64,000 bases of DNA. Origin: Ursus arctos (lineage: Eukaryota > Chordata > Mammalia > Carnivora > Ursidae). This document shows, piece after piece, positions 20,631-31,040 of the stretch; within the stretch, counting starts at the first letter, position 1; each line of letters begins with the position of its first letter. Made by a program: the position numbers and the translations under genes. Location of the stretch: contig NW_026622997.1 of NCBI RefSeq assembly GCF_023065955.2, positions 18,332,001 to 18,396,000 of the forward strand. The letters run 5' to 3'. The notes below the pieces were generated by a model. It searched no databases. It saw only the letters and a list, made by a program, of their open reading frames with translations, and was not told the DNA's origin.

Positions 20631-21557
20631 CATTAATTAATCCACCCAACTGGGATCCGCGGGCAGATGGGCGCTTCCCAGCCACCCTGACACACCCATT
20701 ACTAAACGGGGCCCGGGGGCGGAGCGAATGTGGGCAGGAGCCGTTGGTGCACCTGACGGGAGAGATGGAGACCACAGCGCTGTGGGTTCGGGATTCGCCG
20801 CTACAAAGAATCTTTGGGTAACCTGAGGCAAGGTGGCAAAAATAGACCAGGAGGCTTTTGAGAAAGAGGTCACCCCAGGGCTTGGGCAAATAGGACCTGT
20901 GGGCCAAAGGCCGAGAGTCAAGGGGTCACGGCCCTGAATCTGCAAGGAGGTCGCCCCCAGAGGAGTGTATCTGAGTCCCTGCCCTGCATATCCCCCAGGA
21001 AGGAGACTCCTCAATCCATGAGGACTCCTGCCAGGATCCCCCCAGCAGCCGTAACAGCCGCTGGCACCTCCTTGAGCAGAGCCCCTGAAGACAGCCAGGA
21101 AATACATCTTGGACAGACCTGTGCTTCCAGCAGCAGGGCTCCAGCACAGCTGGGCTGACGGTCCCACCGGAGGTGAGCTTGGCTGTCTGGGGACAACGTT
21201 CATTGCTCCGTCCACCTTTTCACCAGATCGCCCATCTGTCACTGTGGAGTCCTTGCAGTAGGACCAACTAAAATAAGGGTTGTGGGTTCATATTTCTGCC
21301 GCACAGATGAGCCCCCACTTTCCAAATCTTTATTTCCTACCGATGCTTAGAAGGGAAATGAAGGGTGAGGTAAAGACGTCACAAGGGAGAGAAACTGCTG
21401 ATTTCCCAGGATTCACAAGGTGTTGCTCATCCCAGCAAATTCTCAGAATGCCTGGGCCTGGGGCTTGCAAACCCCAAACTCATTTTAAAGTTGTTCGGAT
21501 TTAAGGATAGCGAGTCATGCTAACAAAACTTATAAGAGACTGACACGTAACACCAAA
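20631..21557. other. GC-rich single-copy DNA with a CpG cluster
   Basis: I count 13 CpG in 20641-20820, including a GC-box-like gggggcggagc near 20717. No exon is recognisable. Frames of up to 201 codons on the minus strand lack known motifs. Confidence 0.5.
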
Positions 21558-21785
21558 ATGAGTTATTCTTAGAATTACTGTTATTGCTGAGCACTTCCTG
21601 TGGGTCAGGCGTTCAGCAGAGCAATTTTCCGTATGGCGTATTATTTTCCTTATTCCCCACACCGACCCTAAGAGAAGGAGATTCTTCTCATCTCCAGTTT
21701 TCACAAGTGGATACGGAACCCCCCTGAGAACATGAACTTGTTTCAGGTCGCACATCTTGTAAATGGAAGAGCTGGTTTTCAAATT
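21558..21785 (+). mobile_element. MIR SINE, forward
   Basis: 'ctgagcacttcctgtgggtc', 'ttattttccttattccccac', 'tctcatctccagttttcaca' and 'gtaaatggaagagctggttt' follow the MIR from 5' core to tail. Confidence 0.75.
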
Positions 21786-22214
21786 CACAAAGGACTCCTG
21801 TGTTCCCCTTCTGACCACTCCTCTCTGTTGCCCAGACAAGTTGCAAGCAAAGAGAAGAAGCCCATGCCACTTTGCTTGCCCTCCCGCAGGCAGGCTTTAT
21901 GGAGAGGCTGATTTCCAGAAAGTTCCTCCGGGTCAGTGAAATCACAACAGGGGAAGCACCGTGATTTAAGAAGCTCAAGGCCTCCCTCTGTCACTGTGGT
22001 CTTCTCTGTAGTTGAGCATATCTGCCAGGCCACCCCAACAGAGCACCACCCTCTCCAGGAACGGGGGTCCTGTCCAGGCTCCCTTTTCTGTCTGTCCCCT
22101 GCAGGCTGCCACCTGCTTCTGAGGAATCCGTCACCAGCACGGCCGTGTGTGGGCTTTCATCCTGTGATTTGTCACTCCTTTTTGAGGAATCCTTGCACAT
22201 CTGTGGTTTCCAGA
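21786..22214. other. Single-copy non-coding DNA
   Basis: No repeat or gene recognised. Confidence 0.5.
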
Positions 22215-22510
22215 ATAATCTTTGCCCAAAGTGAGGGAGATATTGTGCAATTCCATTACGATGCCATTACATGGGGGTACCCAGAACAGGCAAATTCACA
22301 GAGACAGAAAATAGAACAGTGGTCACCAGGAGGCCGGGAGTGGGGGGAAAAAGAGTCCCTGTTTAACGAGTACAGAGTTTCAGTTTTGCCAGATGAAAAA
22401 GTTCTGCGGATACATAATGCTCATGGTTGCACAACTTAATGTCACTGAACTGCACACTTAAAAATGGGTAAGATGGTACATTGTACTTAGGGCTATTTTA
22501 TCACAATGAG
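22215..22510 (+). mobile_element. Old L1 LINE 3' end, forward
   Basis: 'cagagacagaaaatagaaca', 'gtggtcaccaggaggccggg', 'ctgcacacttaaaaatgggt' and 'gtacttagggctattttatc' are the canonical 3'-terminal words of L1MA/MB-type elements. Confidence 0.85.
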
Positions 22511-24543
22511 AACAACTTTTTCTTAAATGAGAAGGAGGCCGCTTTGTCCAGCACACCCTCTGAAAACAGTGTCCCCAAAACTGAGAGCCCCAGGAGCCCC
22601 GGGCTGAAACACGGGTGATGGGTTCCCCTCCACCCTCCGGGAGGAGCTTCTTGATCTCCAGGGCATGCAAAGATGGGACCAGGCAGGACATTGAGCCGAG
22701 AGATGTGGGGGCTCTCATGGGGCCCCCAAAGGCCTCCCCGCTCCATCTCTCCAGGACTGGCTTGCACCCTGTCCCTCTTCCCAGGGCCACAAGCTTCCAT
22801 CTCCCGGGCTCAGCCAACTAGCTGAAGAGCCACTTTCTGGCAAGCTTTCTGGGTACTGCTCTTCGCCACGTTGTGGTTCCAGAAATGTCTGCAATCTCGT
22901 GTCTGGTACCACTGTCTTGCTTTCAGAAAACTCAGTGTTCCCTGGCCTATATCTGCAAACAGTTTAGTCATGACTGCTTCTACAGGGTTCTTTCCAGGGG
23001 GCTGGGGGTGGGGAATGAGCTTCTCTTCTATTTAAGATGTAACAACACTCCATTTTTCAAGAGCCTGCGCCTTTCCTCGAGTCAGATACACTGCTCATCG
23101 GCCAGGACCCGGGGACAATGGTCACGTCGCCTCTTCCAGCCCAGGAAAGACAGCAGCCACCGTCACATCCCTCCCACAGCCAGGTAGCCACCCGCAAGGA
23201 CCCAATTTGCAATTTGCAGACTCTCACCCTCCTCGGAGACTTGGGGGGCTGGGGGCGGGGGAAAGCCTGGAGCTTTCCCTCCTGCAGCAGCTCTCAGACC
23301 CCCCCAACCCAGTCGTGGGAAAGGCACCAGTGCCACCTCCCACACACCTCCCACCCCGGTGGGCTCACAGGTGCCCAAGGACTGCGGCAGGTGGCCGTGT
23401 GACTTGCCAGACAGAAGGCACCCGCAGGGCCTCGTGAGGCCCGCTTGGAAAGTTCCGCGTTGGTGCCAGGCGTGCTGGAGACGTCCCCACGCTGGCAGGA
23501 AGGAGGCCTTGACCTCAGAAGCCTGCCCAGGACAGCATGTTCAAACCCCGCCTAATCGCCGCCTCCATCCCACCTGCCGGCAGGCTCTCCCCCTGCCCCT
23601 GCCCGGTGGCAGGCCCCTCTGTCTCAGGTCTCCCGCCGCCCGCCGTCTAGAGCTCCGGAGAGTGCTCGTTTTATGACTGGAGCTGTCGGCTGGAGAGACA
23701 CATTTTAAAATTCATGACCTTTCCCATCAGGGTTCAGAAACGGAGCAGACTCCACGATGAGAGCTTAGTTTATTCTTTCACCGGTCCTGCCCCCCCCCCC
23801 CCACCCGCTTTCCGCTGCTTCCTCCCGAGCTTTCCTTCCCCATTGTCCTCCAGGATCTTTTGCATTTGTCCCAGTTTTAATCCCCCCACCTCATAAACCA
23901 AAGCAAAATGAAAATGCTCCTGTTTCCAAACGGAGCGTGCGTTGGGCTCGCAGGGCACGCCTGGCCATCAAAGGTATCTCCCTTTGTCAGGTGGGGAGGG
24001 GCCACGGCAGGTGCAGCTGGACAGCCGAGATAGAGCCGGGGTTTGAAGGGAGTGGGGTTCAGGCGGCAGGGGCTGCGGCGGTCGCAGTTTTCCAGGCAAG
24101 GCATGGTGGGGGAGGGGGCATCCACCTGAGGCCGGGGAGGTGGGGGCGCAACGGGGGCCCAGCAGACAGGCTGGCAGCCGCCGGGCGCTGCAAACCCTGC
24201 CAAGGAAAATTAAAGAGCAATGTGTTTGCTTCCTGCCACAAGTATAAACAACAACAAAGATTCTCCGGGCGAAATTCTTGCCTCGCGATTTCAGGCGGCT
24301 GGCTGTCCTCAGCTGCCCCTTCCCTGCCGTGTCTCCCCTCTTGGGCCTTTACCGAGGCTGTCCAGGGGAGGCCGTGCCCGCTATCCTAATTTATCCTGGG
24401 AAACAGGAAACATAAATCTCCTCCCAGACGCGGGAGGCCACACAGGAGGCGCCCGGACTTTACTGCAGCCACAAGAAGCCAACGGAAGAGACGCAGAACC
24501 TTCCGTTGGCCCCATGACAGAAATGACACATCTGAGCCGAAGT
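22511..24543. other. GC-rich single-copy DNA, borderline CpG-island-like
   Basis: By my count, 23401-23700 is about 66% G+C with 20 CpG (observed/expected about 0.61). CpG stays frequent to about 24300. A C(13) run lies at 23790-23802. No exon, splice-site pair or known protein motif is evident. An AT-richer core at about 24195-24265 (agtataaacaacaacaaaga) stands out inside the GC-rich segment. Confidence 0.5.
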
Positions 24544-24575
<32 letters not shown>

Positions 24576-24591
24576 GAGAGAGAGTGTGTGT
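24544..24591. repeat. (GA)n then (TG)n microsatellite
   Basis: About 20 GA units with one CA interruption grade into four TG units. Confidence 0.95.
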
Positions 24592-24607
24592 CCCCCACCA
24601 CTGGGAG

Positions 24608-24722
24608 GGACGATAGCGAATACTTAGCCTGAACTTACCTGTGCCAGGCAAGTTCTAAGCTCTTTGTATGGATCAGCTCATTTACACCTCACATCAAGCT
24701 TAGGAGGTAGACCTTAGCCCCG
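24608..24722 (+). mobile_element. MIR SINE, 5' part, split by an LTR
   Basis: 'ctgtgccaggcaagttctaa', 'gctctttgtatggatcagct' and 'taggaggtagaccttagccc' are MIR core words. The expected 'ccattttacagatgagg' is missing here and appears at 25197. Confidence 0.8.
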
Positions 24723-25196
24723 TGTGGTGGCCAATGCCATGCCGACTCTGCTAGGTCACAGTACCCAAATATTTGGTCAGGCATCACTCTAGACATTGCT
24801 ATGAAGGTACGTTTTAGATGAGATTAGCACTTAAATCAGTAGACAGTAAGTAAAGCAGACGACCCTTTAAATGTGGGTGGGCCTCATCCAATCAGTTGAA
24901 GGTCTTAAGAGAAAAAAGACCGAAGTCCCCCAAGGTAAAGGGATTTCTGCCTCCAGACTGCCTTCAAACTCCAGCTGCAACATTAGCTTTTTCCTGGGTC
25001 TCCAGCCTGGTTGGCCAGCCTTGCAGACCTCAGAGCTGTCAGCCTCTACAATCTTTTGAGCCAGTTCCTTAAAATAAATCTCTCTATTCACACATGTACA
25101 AATAGGATTTTGTGTGTTTATATATGTATATATATGTACACCCACACAGCACACATCCTATCTGTTCTGTTTCTCTGAAGAACACTGACTGATACA
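24723..25196 (+). mobile_element. Solo LTR inserted in a MIR
   Basis: The 474-bp unit starts TG (tgtggtggccaatg) and ends CA (actgactgataca). Near-identical 5-bp repeats ccccg (24718-24722) and cccca (25197-25201) flank it. An AATAAA signal lies at 25073-25078. Internal text (gtgggtgggcctcatccaat) is a familiar ancient mammalian repeat. The TG...CA ends and 5-bp duplication indicate an LTR, probably ERVL-MaLR class, but the subfamily is uncertain. Confidence 0.8.
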
Positions 25197-25300
25197 CCCC
25201 ACTTTACAGACAAGGAAACTGAGGGCACGGAGAAGTTCATCGCCTTGCCCAAGGTCTCAAGGCCAGTAAGGGGTACAGGCGGGGTAGGAATGCATGCAGC
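25197..25300 (+). mobile_element. MIR SINE, 3' part
   Basis: 'ccccactttacagacaagga', 'aactgagggcacggagaagt' and 'cttgcccaaggtctcaaggc' complete the MIR begun at 24608. Confidence 0.85.
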
Positions 25301-25444
25301 CTGAATTCAGAATCTGCTTACTCACCCAGACACTCACACACGGGAAGTCATAGCCCATCATCAGGGAGCTAACGTGGGGAGGGAAGCGCATGGAAAATGA
25401 ATTCAAGTAGAAGTTAGCTGGGTCAGTGGACACAGACAGGACAG

Positions 25445-25605
25445 AAATCAACGAGATTTGTTTTCAAACTCGGCTTCAATTTGACGTCTGTGACTTTGAG
25501 TGTGTGCTTTACATCTCTCTGGGCCTCCCTTCTCCCGATCTGCAAAATACCATAAAAACTTCACAAGGTGATTGAGGGATTAAATGGGATAATTTTGTGT
25601 ACAAA
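25445..25605 (-). mobile_element. MIR SINE, reverse
   Basis: 'catctctctgggcctccctt', 'ctcccgatctgcaaaatacc' and 'gtgattgagggattaaatgg' match the reverse MIR core. Confidence 0.75.
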
Positions 25606-26194
25606 CAGTGATTTCCCAGTATGCGAGCAAAAATCATGTTCCAAGTCCTCACCAGCTTGACTTCCCGGCTCCTCTACAATTCTCTCCCAGCGTTTTTTCA
25701 GCTCCTCAAAGCCGCTGTCCTGTGTCAGAGGCAGGGCTCCCACTGGTGGAGATCACTCCCACCGTGAGTTACTACCCCCTGCAGGGACAGGCTGGGTTTC
25801 AGAGCAGGGCCCACCCTCCCAGACCCTCACTGGCATTCCGCCTTTGGGCTTCCCCTGGGCCAGCAAAACCTGTCAGGCTCCTCTTGCTCTTGGGGACGGG
25901 ACTGCTCGCCCGGGGCCCTCCCCTCACCGTCCCCAACCCTAGCTGCCAGTCTCCCATCTCTGGCTCTGGCTCAAAGCCTGATGGGGGGTGAAGGGGGCTC
26001 CTGGGCTTCTCTCTCAGAGGAAATAAGCAAGTACATTCTCCCCCAGGAAGATGAGCACACGCAGAAGGCCACTGACATTCAGGAGCGAGATTCTTCACCA
26101 GTAACGACTCTGTCGTGGGCCAAAAGTACGGGGAGCCCAGTTTAGGGGGGTTGGTTTCCATCGTTGCTTCTGTTCTAGGTTGGAGATGCTCCGT
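25606..26194. other. Single-copy non-coding DNA
   Basis: No repeat recognised. A 196-codon minus-strand frame spans part of it and of the neighbouring MIR and has no recognisable domain. Confidence 0.45.
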
Positions 26195-26400
26195 GGGCTG
26201 GGAACCCAGCAAAGTGTCTGACCTGCATGATCTCACGTGGGTCTCCCACCCCCACTCTTGTGCTATCCTCATCGTTTCTACGATATGAAGGAGAAAGCTG
26301 GGATTCGAAGAGAAGCAGCAGGCCACTGCCTCACAAATAGTGAAGAACCAGGATTCACCCCCACACCGGTCTGACTCTGGAATCCTCACCCTTAACTGCC
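26195..26400 (+). mobile_element. MIR SINE, forward, diverged
   Basis: 'tgctatcctcatcgtttcta', 'gaagaaccaggattcacccc' and 'cggtctgactctggaatcct' follow MIR core-to-tail order. Confidence 0.55.
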
Positions 26401-26970
26401 TTTATCATGGGAGTGTCTGTCTATTTCCAACCAACATTAGTTATGGTTTCTGGAAGGCAAAGAGACATTCTATCCCAGCCCTGTCTCTTAGAAGGCAAGT
26501 GGCTTTGAACCAGTCACTGAGTCAAAGGAGAGAGATGGAGTAGAGTAATGGTGTCCTGATACTCGGAACACTTACAGTTCTAAGAATGAGTAGTCAAAGG
26601 GCCTGAACTCATACATTTATAGCACCTCCTTCTCAACCAGTACTTGGCATTGGGGAACATTCTTGGAACTAGAAATAAACAAGAATATTAGGGATAAACT
26701 ATCAGGTTCACAAACTGTGTGGCAAAATTTACTGTGCTCTTCTCTCTCCTTTGGATGGGAACACCTAGGTCAGGATATATGGTCATGATATTGCTGGGAT
26801 GGAAGCTAATACGGACTGGCCAGACACACTTCCAGCCCCAAGACTCTGCTCTGAATTCACAGGCTTGATAATGCCAATATTAACTACCCCCACCTTCACC
26901 CAGTGAGCAATACAAAAAAACATTTGTCTTTTCTACTCCAAAATAGAGAGTCTCTCTTTTTAAAATGCTG
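26401..26970. other. Single-copy non-coding DNA
   Basis: No repeat or gene recognised. Confidence 0.5.
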
Positions 26971-27030
26971 AAAATAAAATAAAATAAAATAAAATAAAAT
27001 AAAATAAAATAAAATAAAATAAAATAAAAT
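26971..27030. repeat. (AAAAT)12 microsatellite
   Basis: Twelve perfect pentamers, 60 bases in total. No retroposon body is attached. Confidence 0.97.
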
Positions 27031-27554
27031 ACTGAAAATAATCATAGAGATAAATATAAACAAAAACAGTTTTAGGGAAGAGGGGAAAAAAGAGAACAAG
27101 GGAGGAATTTGATGGAACATCTATCTCTTTGTACTGGTCCTCTTTCCTGCAGCTTAATGCCACTTCTTTCATGAGTATAGATTAGAGCCCATGGCAGGTG
27201 AGGTCTTAGCCCCATGCATGGTAAAGGGACTTCCCAAAATAAACAGGGAAGGAATTCAGGACATGCCGGTGAGGCCACTGAAATCAATTCACCTCAACAT
27301 GCACACTGCTCCATCTTATCCCCTATACCTTGGCCTGGGACACCCTTGTCATAACTCAGTAAGAAGTCTATCACTTTGATGGGACATGCCAGGGCTCCTT
27401 GTCGCAGTCCAGTGCACACACTCCAGAAATCTCTTGTTGCTTTAATGTTTCGTTTTTAGCTATTTTATTTCATGTGTGCGTTTATTTATGCATGGCAAAG
27501 GGCACAACAGAAGTGTTCTCACAAAGGCAATCCGATGACAAAAGAGAGGGAACC
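27031..27554. other. Single-copy non-coding DNA
   Basis: No repeat or gene recognised. Confidence 0.5.
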
Positions 27555-27655
27555 TTCATTTGTTCTCTGCAAATCTTTACCATGTGCCCGCGATGTCAGG
27601 AGGTGTCTAGACGCATGCGAAAAGACACGGTCGCCGCCCTAAGGAACCACCTGTA
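27555..27655 (-). mobile_element. L2 LINE 3' fragment, reverse
   Basis: 'aatctttaccatgtgcccgc' and 'cacggtcgccgccctaagga' fit the reverse L2 3' end (tactatgtgccaggcac through aaggtccctgccctcaagga). Confidence 0.45.
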
Positions 27656-27659
27656 GGAA

Positions 27660-27930
27660 TCAACTCCGGGAACCACCTCCTCCAGGATGCCTTCCCCAGC
27701 ACCCCGGTCAGGATGAGAAGCACCTCCTCAGGGTCCCATGACATTGGATCCTCTGAATCGACGAGCTGCCTCTCCCAGGTGTAATTGCCGGCTTCCTTAG
27801 GCTGGCTGTCCTCGCCACGGCTCCAGGGGGACAGGTGCAAATAGGACGCATCTCGCAGCACACTTGGGCAAAGAATTACAATAATGATGGCGACAATGAA
27901 GATGCTGATGATCATATAGCAGGGAAAACG
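27660..27930 (+). mobile_element. Possible L2 LINE fragment, forward
   Basis: 'accacctcctccaggatgcc' then 'ttccccagcacccc' resembles the L2 words 'cacctcctccaggaagcctt'. The rest is weak. The minus-strand frame across it contains a hydrophobic Ile/Val-rich stretch but no recognisable protein. Confidence 0.4.
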
Positions 27931-28479
27931 TGTAACCCCTTTTTCAAGAAGGATCGCTTGCCTCTCTTCTTCTGGCCCACATGGCTGACCGTGCCTACCT
28001 GCGCGCTCCCAGGGGCTCGGTGCGTGTCTGACAGGACCCTGAGATGACAGCGCGATGTCAGTTTCTTGCGGGGCACTCCTCTCTCTGATTTGCACCATCC
28101 TACCTAATAGACTTCAGCTGCATTGAAATGAAAAATGAATAGGAAGTAGATCTTGCTGCTAAAACATATGTGTCAGAAAATCATTATGGGTATTAAATTA
28201 CAGCAATAAAATGAACCAGAACTAATTTTGCAAATTAAGATCCAATAAATTTTTTTCATAGCCACACCTTTTCTTTAAAAAAAAAAAAGTAGCAAAATAA
28301 GATTCAGCCGAACGGTATTAAAATTGAGTGTAAGGCTTTTGGGGGTGGAGTGGGGTGGGGACATGTATAGAACCAGAAATTTCCATATGACAAACACATT
28401 AGCGTTTCGGAGGGTAGATGGTAAAGGGTGTTCCTCCCCGTTGTAAGAATACTGCCCCTGTGCCAAACACCATAATGAT
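27931..28479. other. Single-copy DNA with an AT-rich core
   Basis: 28110-28270 is AT-rich and non-repetitive (tattaaattacagcaataaa, gcaaattaagatccaataaa), a weak candidate for conserved non-coding sequence. Confidence 0.4.
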
Positions 28480-29054
28480 CTGTTTTTAAGCTGACATACC
28501 TATGTATTTCACATGTAAAATTTATGTGTAGATATTCGCCTTCCTCTCTTCTGTCCCCCGCCCCACCTCCCTACTCCCTAGACAAGGTTCTGCTGACACA
28601 AGAAACTAGTATATTTCTAAATTTCTGACAACCGCTTATTTTTAGAAGAGACTATTGCTGTCGGTCAAATTAACACTGAAGCTATAAACAAACCTTAGAG
28701 CTTTGCCTGTTCTGGAGAATACCAGGATGTCTCCCTCCACCCTCCAGCCTGCGAGGGAGGCTGTAATTAGCTCATTGTCCGTGAACAGGCACAAAGGAGG
28801 CAGTGCCTGCATCCCCGCTCCCTTCCGACCTTTCCACGGGAGATCTTGGGGCAAATGTTAATTAAGTAACTTCCACCATCTCCTGGGAACACGGTCGCGC
28901 ACAACTCCTCGTTCCAAAAGGGACAGCGAGGAGAAGGATGCTGGGCAAGAACTCGCAGAGAGGGTCCGCCAAGAAGAGGGAGAAACAGGATTCACTTCCC
29001 TGCTGTCGCTTTCCTCCTGGCTTGGGCTCTGGCAGAACTGCGCCCAGCCGTTCT
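28480..29054. other. Single-copy non-coding DNA
   Basis: Contains tgttaattaagtaacttcc near 28860. No repeat recognised. Confidence 0.45.
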
Positions 29055-29250
29055 GCTACACCCAGTGAACCAAACTATTTATAGCCACACAATCATTATA
29101 AATAAAGCTGTTTATAACACCGAACCTTGGCCCTGCATTACTTAAAACTGTAGACTGGCAGCTATAAATAACTCTGTTACATGCACAAGTGTGACTACTG
29201 ACTGATACTTCCTCAAATTGTGACAAATAATGACAACTTTGTTTGACAAA
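29055..29250. promoter_or_regulatory. Candidate conserved non-coding element
   Basis: Non-repetitive segment with recurring 'tttatagccacacaatcat', 'tataaataaagctgtttata' and 'gctataaataactctgttac' motifs. The MEF2- or TBP-like A/T cores are spaced about 50-90 bases apart. The regulatory role is inferred from composition only. Confidence 0.3.
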
Positions 29251-29864
29251 CATCCCACTGACATTCATCTGATTTTGAATAAGTGGTGCTTTTTTAATTT
29301 GGTCCCTGAGGCCCGGGATCTCAGGGACTTGTCTTTAGTCTTCTCCTCTCTCACCTCCTGCCCCCGAGGACTCTGTCCTGTGTCTTGCTGCTTCTCCCCA
29401 CCCAAGCCCCCCTAATCACTGGGAGGGATTTGGGGCCATTTAAGAGGAAGCTTATTAAGTTCTCTGTTTCTCTCACCAGACAGTTCTGCTGTCGGGGCTT
29501 TGCAAGGGTTTGGGGAGTTTTGTTAATGACACAACAGCAATAGAGAGGGGGAGGGACATGTGGGCCAACCTCCTGGTGCTGGATGAAGGTGGAAAGAGGA
29601 CCCCCAAGGGCAAGGCAGAATTGAACATCAGATGGTTGGAATCTGAGTCTTTGGGGTGGTGGGTGGGGCTGTCACCTAGAAATGCTGGGTGTTGGCTGCC
29701 AGTGAACCAGTGAAGGACAAGAGTCTGGACAAGGGACTTACCTCCCCAGGCACCTGACTTGAGAGATCTTGACTGATCCTACTTTGGGTCCCCAAGCTGG
29801 CGTTCTCTCTGCAGGGGAGCTGCTATTCACGTATGTCAGGGATTTCAGAGCACCAGCGGACCTT
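29251..29864. other. Single-copy non-coding DNA
   Basis: No repeat or gene recognised. Confidence 0.5.
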
Positions 29865-29980
29865 TGCAATGTGACTCACCCTTTTACAGGGAGAAGAGTT
29901 GAGCCAGAGTCTCCCACAAGCCGTTAAAGCAGAGCGAGACTAGAACTCGGCTCTCTGGGCTCCAGATGGGGGCTTCTCGC
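29865..29980 (+). mobile_element. MIR SINE, forward, 3' part
   Basis: 'cacccttttacagggagaag', 'gagactagaactcggctctc' and 'tgggctcc' follow the MIR core and tail. Confidence 0.55.
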
Positions 29981-30179
29981 CCCATCCTGAAGTTGATTAA
30001 TGCGCGTAAAGCGTGTGCACCTGTTCCTGGCCCCTGGCAACGGTTCCCTGACTGCTACCTATTACGGGAGTCGTGATTCTCATCCAGGGCTTTCCCCTGC
30101 TAGTCTGAACTCCCTCTTTGACAGGCACTCTTATACCTCTCCCCACTTCCCATGGTCCAGCTTCTCTGTCTGATTTACC

Positions 30180-30398
30180 TTTTTTTTTTTTTAAGATTTA
30201 TTTGTTTATTTGAGAGAGAGAGAGAGAGCGTGCGCGCGCAGGGGGAGAGGCAAACGGAGAGGGAGAGAGAGAGACTCTCCAGCAGATTCCCCACTGATCG
30301 CAGAGCCAATGCGGGGCTCTATCTCACGACCCTGAGATCGTGACCCGAGCGGAAATCAAGAATCAGACGCTCAACTGACTGCGCCACCCAGGTGCCCC
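30180..30398 (-). mobile_element. Can-SINE, older subtype, reverse
   Basis: Poly-T, taagatttatttgtttattt, a GA/GC-rich tract, 'aatgcggggctctatctcac', 'gaccctgagatcgtgacccg' and terminal 'gcgccacccaggtgcccc' define the element. Flanking duplications are not clear. Confidence 0.93.
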
Positions 30399-30774
30399 GG
30401 ACTGAACTCTTAATTTTAACAAGTGCACAATCTCACCTTCCCGCCCCCCTTTTTCCAATCTCTTAAATAGAACTTTCGGAGCAATGTCTTATAGGTCATG
30501 ACACAGCTGCCCACCTCCTCCCCCGTCTCCCCGGCCAGGCCAGAAACACAGTGAGGAGGGGCCCTCTCAGAGCTTACAAGTGCAGGGCGCACCCCCGAGA
30601 GTGAGCACCTCCTTACATCTGTACCCTACCTGCTTCTCAGGGTACAGGGTACTTTTCTACTCCCAACCCTGCTCCTTCCTCCCCCAGAATAAAAACCCAC
30701 CAGTCGGTTCCATATCTGCCAGAGTAACTATAGACTTCTCACCCTGGATGACAATGTCCTTGGTTACTGGTCCC
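30399..30774. other. Single-copy non-coding DNA, possibly degraded L2
   Basis: Pyrimidine-rich, grading into the clearer L2 segment at 30775. No gene. Confidence 0.4.
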
Positions 30775-31040
30775 ACCTACTTCTCCAGTTCCAATCTACG
30801 CTTCATGCCAAAGCGGACTCTTCCCTCTTCCCAGAACATGCCGCCTTAGCGCGTTTCCTGTTCGCTTTGACAAGGATGCTCTCCCTTTGCATTACAAAAC
30901 CCTCACCCACATCTCGCAAGACTCCCTGCAAATGCCCCAGGAAGCCTGTGCTGACCGATCGGGCAGCTGCGACCCTCTTTCCTTGGAATCCCTGTTACCT
31001 TTATATGTGTGTCTCCTTCGGCCTTGGCCTGTCTTCATGC
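30775..31040 (+). mobile_element. L2 LINE, forward
   Basis: 'cttcccagaacatgccgcct', 'gatgctctccctttgcatta', 'tgcaaatgccccaggaagcc' and 'tgtgctgacc' follow the L2 3' region order (ctggaatgctct through ggaagccttccctgac). Confidence 0.6.

Noticed and set aside
20637..21242. 201-codon minus-strand frame in GC-rich DNA
   Set aside because: High G+C lowers stop frequency. Overlapping frames exist on the same strand, and no domain is recognisable.
25799..26389. 196-codon minus-strand frame
   Set aside because: It overlaps a MIR and has no domain.
26971..27030. Regular short-unit array that might suggest a CRISPR or satellite
   Set aside because: It is a pure pentanucleotide microsatellite without spacers, in a mammalian genome.
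27607..28098. 163-codon minus-strand frame with an Ile/Val-rich hydrophobic stretch resembling a membrane segment
   Set aside because: The stretch comes from ATA/ATT-rich text next to L2-like sequence. There are no flanking membrane-protein features.
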